Source: Leuctra nigra (lineage: Eukaryota; Arthropoda; Insecta; Plecoptera; Leuctridae). From it: a stretch of DNA of 64,000 nucleotides. Position 1 is the first letter of the stretch; every line of letters starts with the position of its first letter. Shown here one piece after another: positions 55,533 to 64,000 of this stretch. Below the pieces are notes generated by a model. It saw nothing but the letters and a program-made list of their open reading frames with translations. It searched no databases and was not told where the DNA came from. Location of the stretch: positions 17,516,345 to 17,580,344 of the forward strand of contig OW203762.1 in the NCBI GenBank assembly GCA_934045905.1, read 5' to 3'. The position numbers and the translations under genes were made by a program.

Positions 55533-56628
55533 GAGCTCCAGTGCTCCAGTGCTTCAGTGCTCCAGTGCTCCAGTGCTCCAGTGCTCCAGTGCTCCAGTGC
55601 TCCAGTGCTCCAGTGCTCCAGTGCCCCAGAGCTCCAGTGCTCCAGTGCTCCAGTGCTCCAGCGCTCCAGTGCTCCAGTGCTCCAGTGCTCCAGTGCTCCA
55701 GTGCTCCAGTGCTCCAGTGCTCCAGTGCTCCAGTGCTCCAGTGCTCCAGTGCTCCAGTGCTCCAGTGCTCCAGTGCTCCAGTGCTCCAGTGCTCCAGTGC
55801 TCCAGTGCTCTAGTGCTCCAGTGCTCCAGTGCTCCAGTGCTCCAGTGCTCCAGTGCTCCAGTGCTCCAGTGCTCCAGTGCTCCAGTGCTCCAGTGCTCCA
55901 GTGCTCCAGAGCTCCAGTGCTCCAGTGCTCCAGTGCTCCAGTGCTCCAGTGCTCCAGTGCTCCAGTGCTCCAGTGCTCCAGTGCTCCAGTGCTCCAGTGC
56001 TCCAGTGCTCCAGTGCTCCAGTGCTCCAGTGCTCCAGAGCTCCAGAGCTCCAGAGCTCCAGTGCTCCAGTGCTCCAGTGCTCCAGTGCTCCAGTGCTCCA
56101 GTGCTCCAGTGCTCCAGTGCTCCAGTGCTCCAGTGCTCCAGTGCTCCAGTGCTCCAGTGCTCCAGTGCTCCAGTGCTCCAGTGCTCCAGTGCTCCAGTGC
56201 TCCAGAGCTCCAGTGCTCCAGTGCTCCAGTGCTCCAGTGCTCCAGTGCTCCAGTGCTCCAGTGCTCCAGTGCTCCAGTGCTCCAGAGCTCCAGAGCTCCA
56301 GAGCTCCAGAGCTCCAGTGCTCCAGTGCTCCAGTGCTCCAGTGCTCCAGTGCTCAGTTGCTCCAGTGCTCCAGTGCTCCTGTGCTCCTGTGCTCCAGTGC
56401 TCCAGTGCTCCAGTGCTCCAGTGCTCCAGTGCTCCAGTGCTCCAGTGCTCCAGTGCTCCAGTGCTCCAGTGCTCCAGTGCTCCAGTGCTCCAGTGCTCCA
56501 GTGCTCCAGTGCTCCAGTGCTCCAGTGCTCCAGTGCTCCAGTGCTCCAGTGCTCCAGTGCTCCAGTGCTCCAGTGCTCCAGTGCTCCAGTGCTCCAGTGC
56601 TCCAGTGCTCCAGTGCTCCAGTGCTCCA
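55533..56628. repeat. 8-bp satellite (GTGCTCCA)n, ~137 units
   Basis: A tandem repeat of period 8. The commonest variant GAGCTCCA occurs singly and in runs of three to four (about 56037-56058 and 56284-56315). Because 8 is not a multiple of 3, all + frames and one - frame stay open for hundreds of codons; these are not genes. Confidence 0.97.
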
Positions 56629-56639
56629 CTGGAGCACTG
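56619..56639. repeat. 21-bp palindrome at the satellite end
   Basis: CAGTGCTCCA, one C, then TGGAGCACTG: the last repeat unit is followed by an inverted unit. Confidence 0.85.
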
Positions 56640-58030
56640 TGATTGTGATTGTGTGACTGTGGAGGACTGTGATTGGCGCTACTCTAAGTTGCCATATCAT
56701 ACTTCGTTACTCGTTAGTAGAGGTGTTTATTGAAGCCACTCAGGGGAATTATGAACCCTTCGTCGTGACATATGTATTATTGACAATATTTTGCTTGACA
56801 ATTATTTTATTCCATTTTTATTGCATAAGTTGCTTTAAAACTTGGGTCTCGGTTTTAGCTGTATGCCTTTTTAATTAACTTAAAAGTGAAGTCTTTACAT
56901 TTATTTTTCAGTTAAAAAAAGATGACTTAGGTATGTATTAATTAGTGAACCACATGATCTTTGTCATATTGTCAGGAAATTTACTTTATTATGATCGTTA
57001 GGTACGGTTAGATGTCACTGTTAGAGGTCGTTTGAGTTGCCATATATCTCTGCCAATGCAGAATTTCTCTCAGTTTGCAATATTCATTGCCATGCTTTAC
57101 AATTACATTAAAACATCTAGGTAAGTTTAATTTTGTTTCTAATAAAAAAAAATGCATCATATTTTTACTACCTACTTATTAAATTAAACATAACACGACA
57201 TTGGATAGGTAGCCTATGTCAGGATGTGAAAGACAACTTAAAAATTTGATTTTAATATTTATAATAATTTAGTGACAAATTTTGTTATCCTGCTTAGTGC
57301 TTTGAGATGCCATGCTTTGAGATTATGAATACCTACAGCCAACTTGTTTGGTAACTAAACTACTCCATATAATTGTGCAGCTCTGCCTGCACAAACTCTG
57401 ATATTTTAGCTTGTTATACGACAGTATTAATTAGGCTTTTAGAGCCAGTTTTCTGATCTGTGAACATGTTATGCTTTATATTTTGACTCTCTTACTCTGA
57501 ATTGATTATCCTTCAATTCAACAGATTATACTTTTGTTATCTCATCTTTACTTAAGTCTATGAAGCTGTCCTTACTTTATGAACTATACAGAAGCTTTAT
57601 TTGTATTCCATTATTCGGCTATGACAGCGGAATAGTGGCACTCAATAGTTAGTTTAAACTACATTTGTGCCATTCTCTGCTCAAGTATTGGACTGATTTG
57701 TTGGCAAATGAATCTACACCAAATGTCAAAACTTATGTTTTTGCCTAAATCCCTTGTTAAATGATTGGTTTTCTTGTGGTGATATTTTTAAACGTGTATA
57801 TAAAAAAATGCAATAAAGTTTATATATTTATTTGATATTTTGTGTGTGCTAATTTATTTTTTTGATTAAATCCCAACTTAAATATAACGTTACAAAAGAG
57901 ATAAATATACATTATACAATTATTAGTAATTAGTAAAGTAAAATGGATCAATAATTTTTTGAGAAGGTACACTCTCGTTCGTTCCTCTGGTTTGAATAAA
58001 GCGCCAAAGAGTAGTTCCTCAAGTGGCCAC
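56640..58030. other. Gene-free stretch upstream of ORC4
   Basis: AT-rich, no gene recognised. Confidence 0.5.
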
Positions 58031-58036
58031 GCCATA

Positions 58037-58045
58037 TTTGGCGGG
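58037..58045 (+). promoter_or_regulatory. Candidate E2F site in the ORC4 promoter
   Basis: TTTGGCGGG, 30 bases upstream of the first ATG, close to the E2F consensus TTTSSCGC. Replication-origin genes are typical E2F targets, so position and match agree, but this is inference. Confidence 0.5.
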
Positions 58046-58066
58046 CTTTTTTGATAGATATAGGTT

Positions 58067-58312
58067 ATGAGGGAACAACATTACATTGCAATGGAGAGTG
58101 AACCACTTGTTGAGAAAACAAACTTTACTAATACAAATACTGTGCTAAAAATAAGAAGATTGGTAAAAGAAAGAGTAATCCTTCCATCTGATACCTTTCG
58201 AGGACACGAGAAAGAAAAAGCGGAGTTACTGGGCTTGATTGAGCGCACTGTGACCATTGCAGAGAGCAATTCCGCTCTCCTTGTCGGCCCAAGAGGATGT
58301 GGAAAAACAACG
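58067..58312 (+). CDS. Orc4: ORC4 exon 1
   Basis: 82 codons ending AAAACAACG|GTAATT, phase 0. It carries LKIRRLVKERVILPSD, FRGHEKEKAELLGLIERT, and the Walker A loop at its very end. Confidence 0.93.
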
Positions 58313-61300
58313 GTAATTTGATGATACATTACGAATTATAACCCATCAATTATGTTTTAATTTAATTAAATATACTAACATGTACAAAATATAATTTTGC
58401 AGCTATTAAACAGCGTGTTAGATGAACTTTGTGACCTTATTGAGCTGGAAAAACACTGCCTCGTCGTCAAGTTAAACGGCTTCATTCATGTAAATGACAA
58501 CGTCGCCCTGCGGAGCGCAGTAAAGCAGCTTGGTCTGGAGAATGTTGTTGGAGATCGGGTATTTGGCAGCTTCTCAGAAAACTTGATGTTTCTCTTCGAA
58601 AGCCTCAAATCTGGTAGTCGAGAACGTTCGAAAGCAGTCTTGTTCGTTATCGACGAGTTTCAGTTATTCTGCAGACATCACAATCAGACGTTACTCTACA
58701 ATCTATTCGACATTGTTCAGTCGAATCAGGTAAATATATTTCAGAGGTAACCTGCGAAATAAAAACGCGCACCCCGACTGGGAATCGAACCCAGATCCTT
58801 CGGGTTACCGGCCCTATGCTTTAACCATTAAGCTATCGGGACGCATTCTTAATCAGCAGGTTGGGTTGCCATACAACTCTTGCGAGTCCGAGTATCTAAC
58901 CTATACACGAAGACTGAAGCACTTCGACTTCCTTTGACAACGTGAATACATCTTCTCTCGAATGGCTATGCTCAAACTTCTGAGCTAGGAGTGGATTGTT
59001 TGATTATGATGGACATTTTTAGTGAATCTCTCACTTAGGGATGGTGTTTCAGAGGTAACCTGCGAAATAAAAACGCGCACCCCGACTGGGAATCGAACCC
59101 AGATCCTTCGGGTTACCGGCCCTATGCTTTAACCATTAAGCTATCGGGACGCATTCTTAATCAGCAGGTTGGGTTGCCATACAACTCTTGCGAGTCCGAG
59201 TATCTAACCTATACACGAAGACTGAAGCACTTCGACTTCCTTTGACAACGTGAATACATCTTCTCTCGAATGGCTATGCTCAAACTTCTGAGCTAGGAGT
59301 GGATTGTTTGATTATGATGGACATTTTTAGTGAATCTCTCACTTAGGGATGGTGTTTCAGAGGTAACCTGCGAAATAAAAACGCGCACCCCGACTGGGAA
59401 TCGAACCCAGATCCTTCGGGTTACCGGCCCTATGCTTTAACCATTAAGCTATCGGGACGCATTCTTAATCAGCAGGTTGGGTTGCCATACAACTCTTGCG
59501 AGTCCGAGTATCTAACCTATACACGAAGACTGAAGCACTTCGACTTCCTTTGACAACGTGAATACATCTTCTCTCGAATGGCTATGCTCAAACTTCTGAG
59601 CTAGGAGTGGATTGTTTGATTATGATGGACATTTTTAGTGAATCTCTCACTTAGGGATGGTGTTTCAGAGGTAACCTGCGAAATAAAAACGCGCACCCCG
59701 ACTGGGAATCGAACCCAGATCCTTCGGGTTACCGGCCCTATGCTTTAACCATAGTTAAACAATGGTTAAAGCATAGGGCCGGTAACCCGAAGGATCTGGG
59801 TTCGATTCCCAGTCGGGGTGCGCGTTTTTATTTCGCAGGTTACCTCTGAAACACCATCCCTAAGTGAGAGATTCACTAAAAATGTCCATCATAATCAAAC
59901 AATCCACTCCTAGCTCAGAAGTTTGAGCATAGCCATTCGAGAGAAGATGTATTCACGTTGTCAAAGGAAGTCGAAGTGCTTCAGTCTTCGTGTATAGGTT
60001 AGATACTCGGACTCGCAAGAGTTGTATGGCAACCCAACCTGCTGATTAAGAATGCGTCCCGATAGCTTAATGGTTAAAGCATAGGGCCGGTAACCCGAAG
60101 GATCTGGGTTCGATTCCCAGTCGGGGTGCGCGTTTTTATTTCGCAGGTTACCTCTGAAACACCATCCCTAAGTGAGAGATTCACTAAAAATGTCCATCAT
60201 AATCAAACAATCCACTCCTAGCTCAGAAGTTTGAGCATAGCCATTCGAGAGAAGATGTATTCACGTTGTCAAAGGAAGTCGAAGTGCTTCAGTCTTCGTG
60301 TATAGGTTAGATACTCGGACTCGCAAGAGTTGTATGGCAACCCAACCTGCTGATTAAGAATGCGTCCCGATAGCTTAATGGTTAAAGCATAGGGCCGGTA
60401 ACCCGAAGGATCTGGGTTCGATTCCCAGTCGGGGTGCGCGTTTTTATTTCGCAGGTTACCTCTGAAACACCATCCCTAAGTGAGAGATTCACTAAAAATG
60501 TCCATCATAATCAAACAATCCACTCCTAGCTCAGAAGTTTGAGCATAGCCATTCGAGAGAAGATGTATTCACGTTGTCAAAGGAAGTCGAAGTGCTTCAG
60601 TCTTCGTGTATAGGTTAGATACTCGGACTCGCAAGAGTTGTATGGCAACCCAACCTGCTGATTAAGAATGCGTCCCGATAGCTTAATGGTTAAAGCATAG
60701 GGCCGGTAACCCGAAGGATCTGGGTTCGATTCCCAGTCGGGGTGCGCGTTTTTATTTCGCAGGTTACCTCTGAAACACCATCCCTAAGTGAGAGATTCAC
60801 TAAAAATGTCCATCATAATCAAACAATCCACTCCTAGCTCAGAAGTTTGAGCATAGCCATTCGAGAGAAGATGTATTCACGTTGTCAAAGGAAGTCGAAG
60901 TGCTTCAGTCTTCGTGTATAGGTTAGATACTCGGACTCGCAAGAGTTGTATGGCAACCCAACCTGCTGATTAAGAATGCGTCCCGATAGCTTAATGGTTA
61001 AAGCATAGGGCCGGTAACCCGAAGGATCTGGGTTCGATTCCCAGTCGGGGTGCGCGTTTTTATTTCGCAGGTTACCTCTGAAACACCATCCCTAAGTGAG
61101 AGATTCACTAAAAATGTCCATCATAATCAAACAATCCACTCCTAGCTCAGAAGTTTGAGCATAGCCATTCGAGAGAAGATGTATTCACGTTGTCAAAGGA
61201 AGTCGAAGTGCTTCAGTCTTCGTGTATAGGTTAGATACTCGGACTCGCAAGAGTTGTATGGCAACCCAACCTGCTGATTAAGAATGCGTCCCGATAGCTT

Positions 61301-63626
61301 AATGGTTAAAGCATAGGGCCGGTAACCCGAAGGATCTGGGTTCGATTCCCAGTCTGGGTGCGCGTTTTTATTTCGCAGGTTACCTCTGAAACACCATCCC
61401 TAAGTGAGAGATTCACTAAAAATGTCCATCATAATCAAACAATCCACTCCTAGCTCAGAAGTTTGAGCATAGCCATTCGAGAGAAGATGTATTCACGTTG
61501 TCAAAGGAAGTCGAAGTGCTTCAGTCTTCGTGTATAGGTTAGATACTCGGACTCGCAAGAGTTGTATGGCAACCCAACCTGCTGATTAAGAATGCGTCCC
61601 GATAGCTTAATGGTTAAAGCATAGGGCCGGTAACCCGAAGGATCTGGGTTCGATTCCCAGTCGGGGTGCGCGTTTTTATTTCGCAGGTTACCTCTGAAAC
61701 ACCATCCCTAAGTGAGAGATTCACTAAAAATGTCCATCATAATCAAACAATCCACTCCTAGCTCAGAAGTTTGAGCATAGCCATTCGAGAGAAGATGTAT
61801 TCACGTTGTCAAAGGAAGTCGAAGTGCTTCAGTCTTCGTGTATAGGTTAGATACTCGGACTCGCAAGAGTTGTATGGCAACCCAACCTGCTGATTAAGAA
61901 TGCGTCCCGATAGCTTAATGGTTAAAGCATAGGGCCGGTAACCCGAAGGATCTGGGTTCGATTCCCAGTCGGGGTGCGCGTTTTTATTTCGCAGGTTACC
62001 TCTGAAACACCATCCCTAAGTGAGAGATTCACTAAAAATGTCCATCATAATCAAACAATCCACTCCTAGCTCAGAAGTTTGAGCATAGCCATTCGAGAGA
62101 AGATGTATTCACGTTGTCAAAGGAAGTCGAAGTGCTTCAGTCTTCGTGTATAGGTTAGATACTCGGACTCGCAAGAGTTGTATGGCAACCCAACCTGCTG
62201 ATTAAGAATGCGTCCCGATAGCTTAATGGTTAAAGCATAGGGCCGGTAACCCGAAGGATCTGGGTTCGATTCCCAGTCGGGGTGCGCGTTTTTATTTCGC
62301 AGGTTACCTCTGAAACACCATCCCTAAGTGAGAGATTCACTAAAAATGTCCATCATAATCAAAGGTAAATATATGTTTCCACTTTTCAAAATTGTGTGTT
62401 GTGGGTTTTTAACCTCTAGAGATTGTAGTTTATATGTTTTTCTTTTATATAGGCTCCTATATGCGTGATCGGAATGACTTGCCGCTTGGATGTTGTGGAA
62501 CTGTTAGAGAAGAGAGTCAAGTCTCGCTTCTCGCATCGCCAAATACATATATTCCCCGGGATCGGTAAAGACGGGATGGCACAGATAGATTTGTTTATTT
62601 ACTTGCTACGGCTGGAGGACACTGACACTGGAGAACATCTCAACAAGAAGCAGATCGCACAGTGGAATAAACACGTCGAGAGTCTTGCCGAGCATCCCAT
62701 CGTCAAGAGCATGCTGCTGAGGATGTTTGACATCGACGTTGGAGAAGCGAAGATGAGAGCTTTACTGGTGAGACGCTTACATAACCTTCACAGTCCTTGA
62801 ATCTTTGTATGTGGCAGTCTTCTGTCAATGGCACTGTTCGAACTTGTAGTTTTTAGTAGTCTAACAAAACAATTGAAATTTGTTCCATAAAATTTAGGAC
62901 AGTTTTTTCCTGATTTTTTTCTCTGAGAAATGATGCTCAACCGCACCTCTCTAATTATCCACTGCAGCTTGGCGAAATGTTGATAAAAACCCCTTTTTTA
63001 CTACTTATTCTTCAATTCACGTAATATCCGCCTTTTGTCTTGTGTTCATTTCTCACAGCCGGTTCTCCTGACGGAGTTTTTTTTTGTGATTTTCCTCAGT
63101 CGTGCGTGAGGCATGCTGGAATGTTTGCTACTAATAGCTACTGCTTCCTTCCCCCCTCCCCCCCCTCACATTTCACCCTTACCTATACTACATCATCATC
63201 ACCCAATCATTATCATAATCATTCATTCATCGCTATTAGCTTAGTTGCTAAATTGTCGACGTTACACAAAATAATGATCTTTTTGATCGCCTATTTCATC
63301 CCCAGTTTCATTACCAATTGGTAATTATTATAAGTTTAATTCTACTATGTTGCCAGATGAAGGTGGTCTGCAAGTTGAGTCCACAGCATCCCGAGATCAC
63401 CGTCTCTGACTTGACTCGATGCTATCAACACCTCTCTAAAGACTCCGCCACCGTCACGATGCACAACCTGAGCGTCGTGGAGATGTGTCTCTTGATCTCC
63501 GCCAAACATCACACCGACATCTTCGACAATCAGCCCTTCAACTTCGAGGCAGTTCTTGCTCGATATCTCAAGTTCCTGAGGCAGAATTGCTCCACGCAGA
63601 CCACGTCCAGACCGGTGATTATGAAG
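58067..63626 (+). CDS. Orc4: Origin recognition complex subunit 4, 5' part
   Basis: Four exons in phase 0 join into 386 codons and continue beyond the window: 58067-58312, 58403-58729, 62453-62767, 63357-63626. ORC4 is one of the AAA+ subunits of the nuclear complex that marks replication origins and loads MCM. Seen here: Walker A GPRGCGKT (74-81), Walker B VIDEF (165-169), LGLENVVGDRVFGSFSENL, NQTLLYNLFDIVQS and TCRLDVVELLEKRVKSRFSH, the last nearly invariant in animals. Exon 4 (VHGLSVLEIC-type: MHNLSVVEMCLLISAKHHTD) begins the winged-helix part. A second in-frame ATG (58091) is an alternative start. A candidate E2F site precedes it. Intron 2 is expanded to 3.7 kb by a tRNA-like array. The C-terminal exon or exons lie beyond 64000. 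Confidence 0.95.
58403..58729 (+). CDS. Orc4: ORC4 exon 2
   Basis: 109 codons between TTTTGCAG and AATCAG|GTAAAT. It contains KLNGFIHVNDNVAL, GSFSENLMFLFESLKSG and Walker B (VLFVIDEF). Its donor is part of the 12-bp repeat that bounds the tRNA-like array. Confidence 0.95.
58728..58739. repeat. Left copy of 12-bp direct repeat bounding the tRNA-like array
   Basis: AGGTAAATATAT, covering the exon 2/intron 2 splice donor. The other copy is at 62363-62374. Confidence 0.8.
58770..58842 (-). tRNA. tRNA-like gene, Thr(GGT)-type anticodon, unit L1
   Basis: The 73 nt fold as acceptor GTCCCGA/TCGGGGT (two G-U pairs), D arm GCTT-AAGC, anticodon arm TAGGG-CCGGTAA-CCCGA, variable AGGAT and T arm CTGGG-TTCGATT-CCCAG. 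The A box TAGCTTAATGG and B box GGTTCGATTCC match the Pol III consensus, and a T5 run follows 6 bases after the 3' end. The anticodon position reads GGT (Thr), but base 33 is C instead of the near-universal T and the anticodon stem has an A-G mismatch. It may therefore be a tRNA-derived repeat rather than a working tRNA. Confidence 0.65.
59078..59150 (-). tRNA. tRNA-like gene, unit L2
   Basis: Same 73-nt sequence as unit L1, 308 bp further on. Confidence 0.65.
59386..59458 (-). tRNA. tRNA-like gene, unit L3
   Basis: Same 73-nt sequence as unit L1. Confidence 0.65.
59694..59752 (-). pseudogene. tRNA-like gene L4, truncated at array centre
   Basis: Lacks the first 14 bases (acceptor 5' strand and part of the D arm); the break is the inversion point. 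Confidence 0.8.
59753..59761. repeat. 9-nt centre of a ~2 kb palindrome
   Basis: AGTTAAACA separates GCCCTATGCTTTAACCAT from ATGGTTAAAGCATAGGGC. The arms continue as perfect reverse complements for about 1.0 kb (58740-59752 against 59762-60774). Confidence 0.93.
59762..59820 (+). pseudogene. tRNA-like gene R0, truncated at array centre
   Basis: The mirror image of L4, lacking the first 14 bases. Confidence 0.8.
60056..60128 (+). tRNA. tRNA-like gene, unit R1
   Basis: Complete 73-nt copy on +, same sequence as L1. Confidence 0.65.
60364..60436 (+). tRNA. tRNA-like gene, unit R2
   Basis: Complete copy, same sequence. Confidence 0.65.
60672..60744 (+). tRNA. tRNA-like gene, unit R3
   Basis: Complete copy, same sequence. 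Confidence 0.65.
60980..61052 (+). tRNA. tRNA-like gene, unit R4
   Basis: Complete copy, same sequence. Confidence 0.65.
61288..61360 (+). tRNA. tRNA-like gene, unit R5, acceptor-stem variant
   Basis: One change: the 3' acceptor strand reads TCTGGGT instead of TCGGGGT, breaking a C-G pair. It is the only difference between units that I found. Confidence 0.6.
61596..61668 (+). tRNA. tRNA-like gene, unit R6
   Basis: Complete copy, same sequence as L1. Confidence 0.65.
61904..61976 (+). tRNA. tRNA-like gene, unit R7
   Basis: Complete copy, same sequence as L1. Confidence 0.65.
62212..62284 (+). tRNA. tRNA-like gene, unit R8 (last)
   Basis: Complete copy; the unit is cut 78 bp after the tRNA-like part, at the right-hand 12-bp repeat. 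Confidence 0.65.
62363..62374. repeat. Right copy of 12-bp direct repeat
   Basis: AGGTAAATATAT, the same as 58728-58739; it recreates a splice-donor-like AGGTAAAT inside the intron. Confidence 0.8.
62453..62767 (+). CDS. Orc4: ORC4 exon 3
   Basis: 105 codons between TTTTATATAG and TTACTG|GTGAGA. It contains GMTCRLDVVELLEKRVKSRF, SHRQIHIF and the lid-side helices through KSMLLRMFDIDVGEAKMRAL. Confidence 0.95.
63055..63275 (+). mobile_element. Diverged SINE in ORC4 intron 3
   Basis: It keeps the order of the family motifs (TTTTCCTCAGTCG, GCTACTAATAG, CATCATCATCACCCAATCAT, CGACGTTA) with many changes. Confidence 0.55.
63357..63626 (+). CDS. Orc4: ORC4 exon 4
   Basis: 90 codons between TGTTGCCAG and ATGAAG|GTACGA: LSPQHPEITVSDLTRCYQHL, then LSVVEMCLLISAKHHTDIFD and QPFNFEAVLARYLKFL, ending SRPVIMK. 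The gene continues past the window. Confidence 0.93.
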
Positions 63627-64000
63627 GTACGACGCTAGACTGCATTAATTTTCAATCGCTATTAAATGGATAGTTTCCTTGATATGAATGAGGTATTTCT
63701 TACACTTTTCTAGAGATAAATTTGCTGTGAGACCCCCTGATTTCAAAATAGTGTTTAATTTTGATTATTTTGCATATTTCGCAAAAATCTTCTTGGAAAA
63801 AATTGCGTACCTATGTAGAACGTGTCAACCTAGGTGTAGGTTGTACACTACTACATTTTTGTAATTTATTTTTTTGGCAGTTTTATGTCTTTTTTCTACC
63901 TATTTCACTTGACACAGTTGTGCAACTGCAGTTTCCTGTTTGCATTAATAAATATTTCCAAATTATTTTGGAGGATTACAAAACCAACGCATCGGACCAA
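63627..64000. other. ORC4 intron 4, partial
   Basis: AT-rich intron sequence up to the window edge; nothing else seen. Confidence 0.6.

Larger units (their letters stand above)
58740..62362. repeat. Inverted tandem array of 308-bp tRNA-containing units
   Basis: The unit start recurs at 58741, 59049, 59357 and 59665 (exactly 308 bp) with the tRNA-like part on -. After a 9-nt centre (59753-59761) the order flips and the tRNA-like part lies on + every 308 bp to 62284. Copies look identical except one base in the unit at 61288. Each unit has a 73-nt cloverleaf, then GCGCGTTTTT (Pol III terminator-like) and about 230 bp of unknown sequence with no ORF. Confidence 0.95.

Noticed and set aside
55485..56733. 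Long Ser/Cys/Gln/Leu-Trp-rich open frames over the satellite
   Set aside because: They arise from an 8-bp tandem repeat open in several frames on both strands; no start context, domain or codon bias supports a gene.
58770..62284. CRISPR-like array
   Set aside because: Repeats and spacers are equally conserved, units are 308 bp and contain tRNA-like folds, and the context is a eukaryotic intron.

Overview
The window is eukaryotic nuclear DNA, most likely from an arthropod and probably an insect. Genes are split by short introns with GT..AG borders, and the repeats include jockey and RTE LINEs, tRNA-type SINEs and many small DNA transposons. I cannot name the species from sequence alone. It is AT-rich and dominated by transposable elements, often nested. 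Only two protein genes of the host can be assembled.

Host genes. (1) An ornithine decarboxylase (ODC)-family gene on the + strand, 36941-48581, has eight exons whose phases all join into one 689-codon frame. Its first exon carries 34 extra seven-residue acidic repeats, and several residues that hold cofactor or substrate in canonical ODC are changed. (2) The 5' part of ORC4, origin recognition complex subunit 4, on the + strand from 58067 to the window end: four exons, 386 codons, running off the right edge. Other ODC pieces are scattered about: an orphan first exon on + at 24063-24279, a frameshifted copy on - at 2826-3041, and part of exon 4 on - at 5877-6071. The locus has therefore been duplicated and broken repeatedly. 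The two orphan first exons lie in a 2.2-2.3 kb inverted duplication (about 885-3121 against 23985-26272).

Mobile DNA. The commonest repeat has one end TGAGCGAGCG(A/T)AGCGAGCG and the other end GAGCGTTTTCCTAGT, with a T-run near the left end and asymmetric inverted repeats. Two empty-site comparisons inside this window show insertion between two Ts without target duplication, as in the Helentron/Helitron2 group. About 20 complete or partial copies are present. One (7304-10287) keeps a piece of a basic ORF that may be the start of the transposon protein. LINEs: a jockey-type element with both ORFs open (about 14484-18579, -), an RTE-like element in ODC intron 6 (about 43500-46930, +, one frameshift), and a short RTE-like 3' piece nested in a Helentron. 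Small DNA transposons with readable ends include two hAT-like, one TTAA-duplicating and one TAA-duplicating element, plus several foldback elements.

Right side. At 55533-56628 is an 8-bp satellite (GTGCTCCA, about 137 units). Inside ORC4 intron 2 (58740-62362) lies a tRNA-like repeat array: 308-bp units, each with a 73-nt cloverleaf, perfect A and B boxes and a T-run terminator. Four units point left and nine point right around a 9-nt centre. The array is bounded by a 12-bp direct repeat that includes the ORC4 splice donor.
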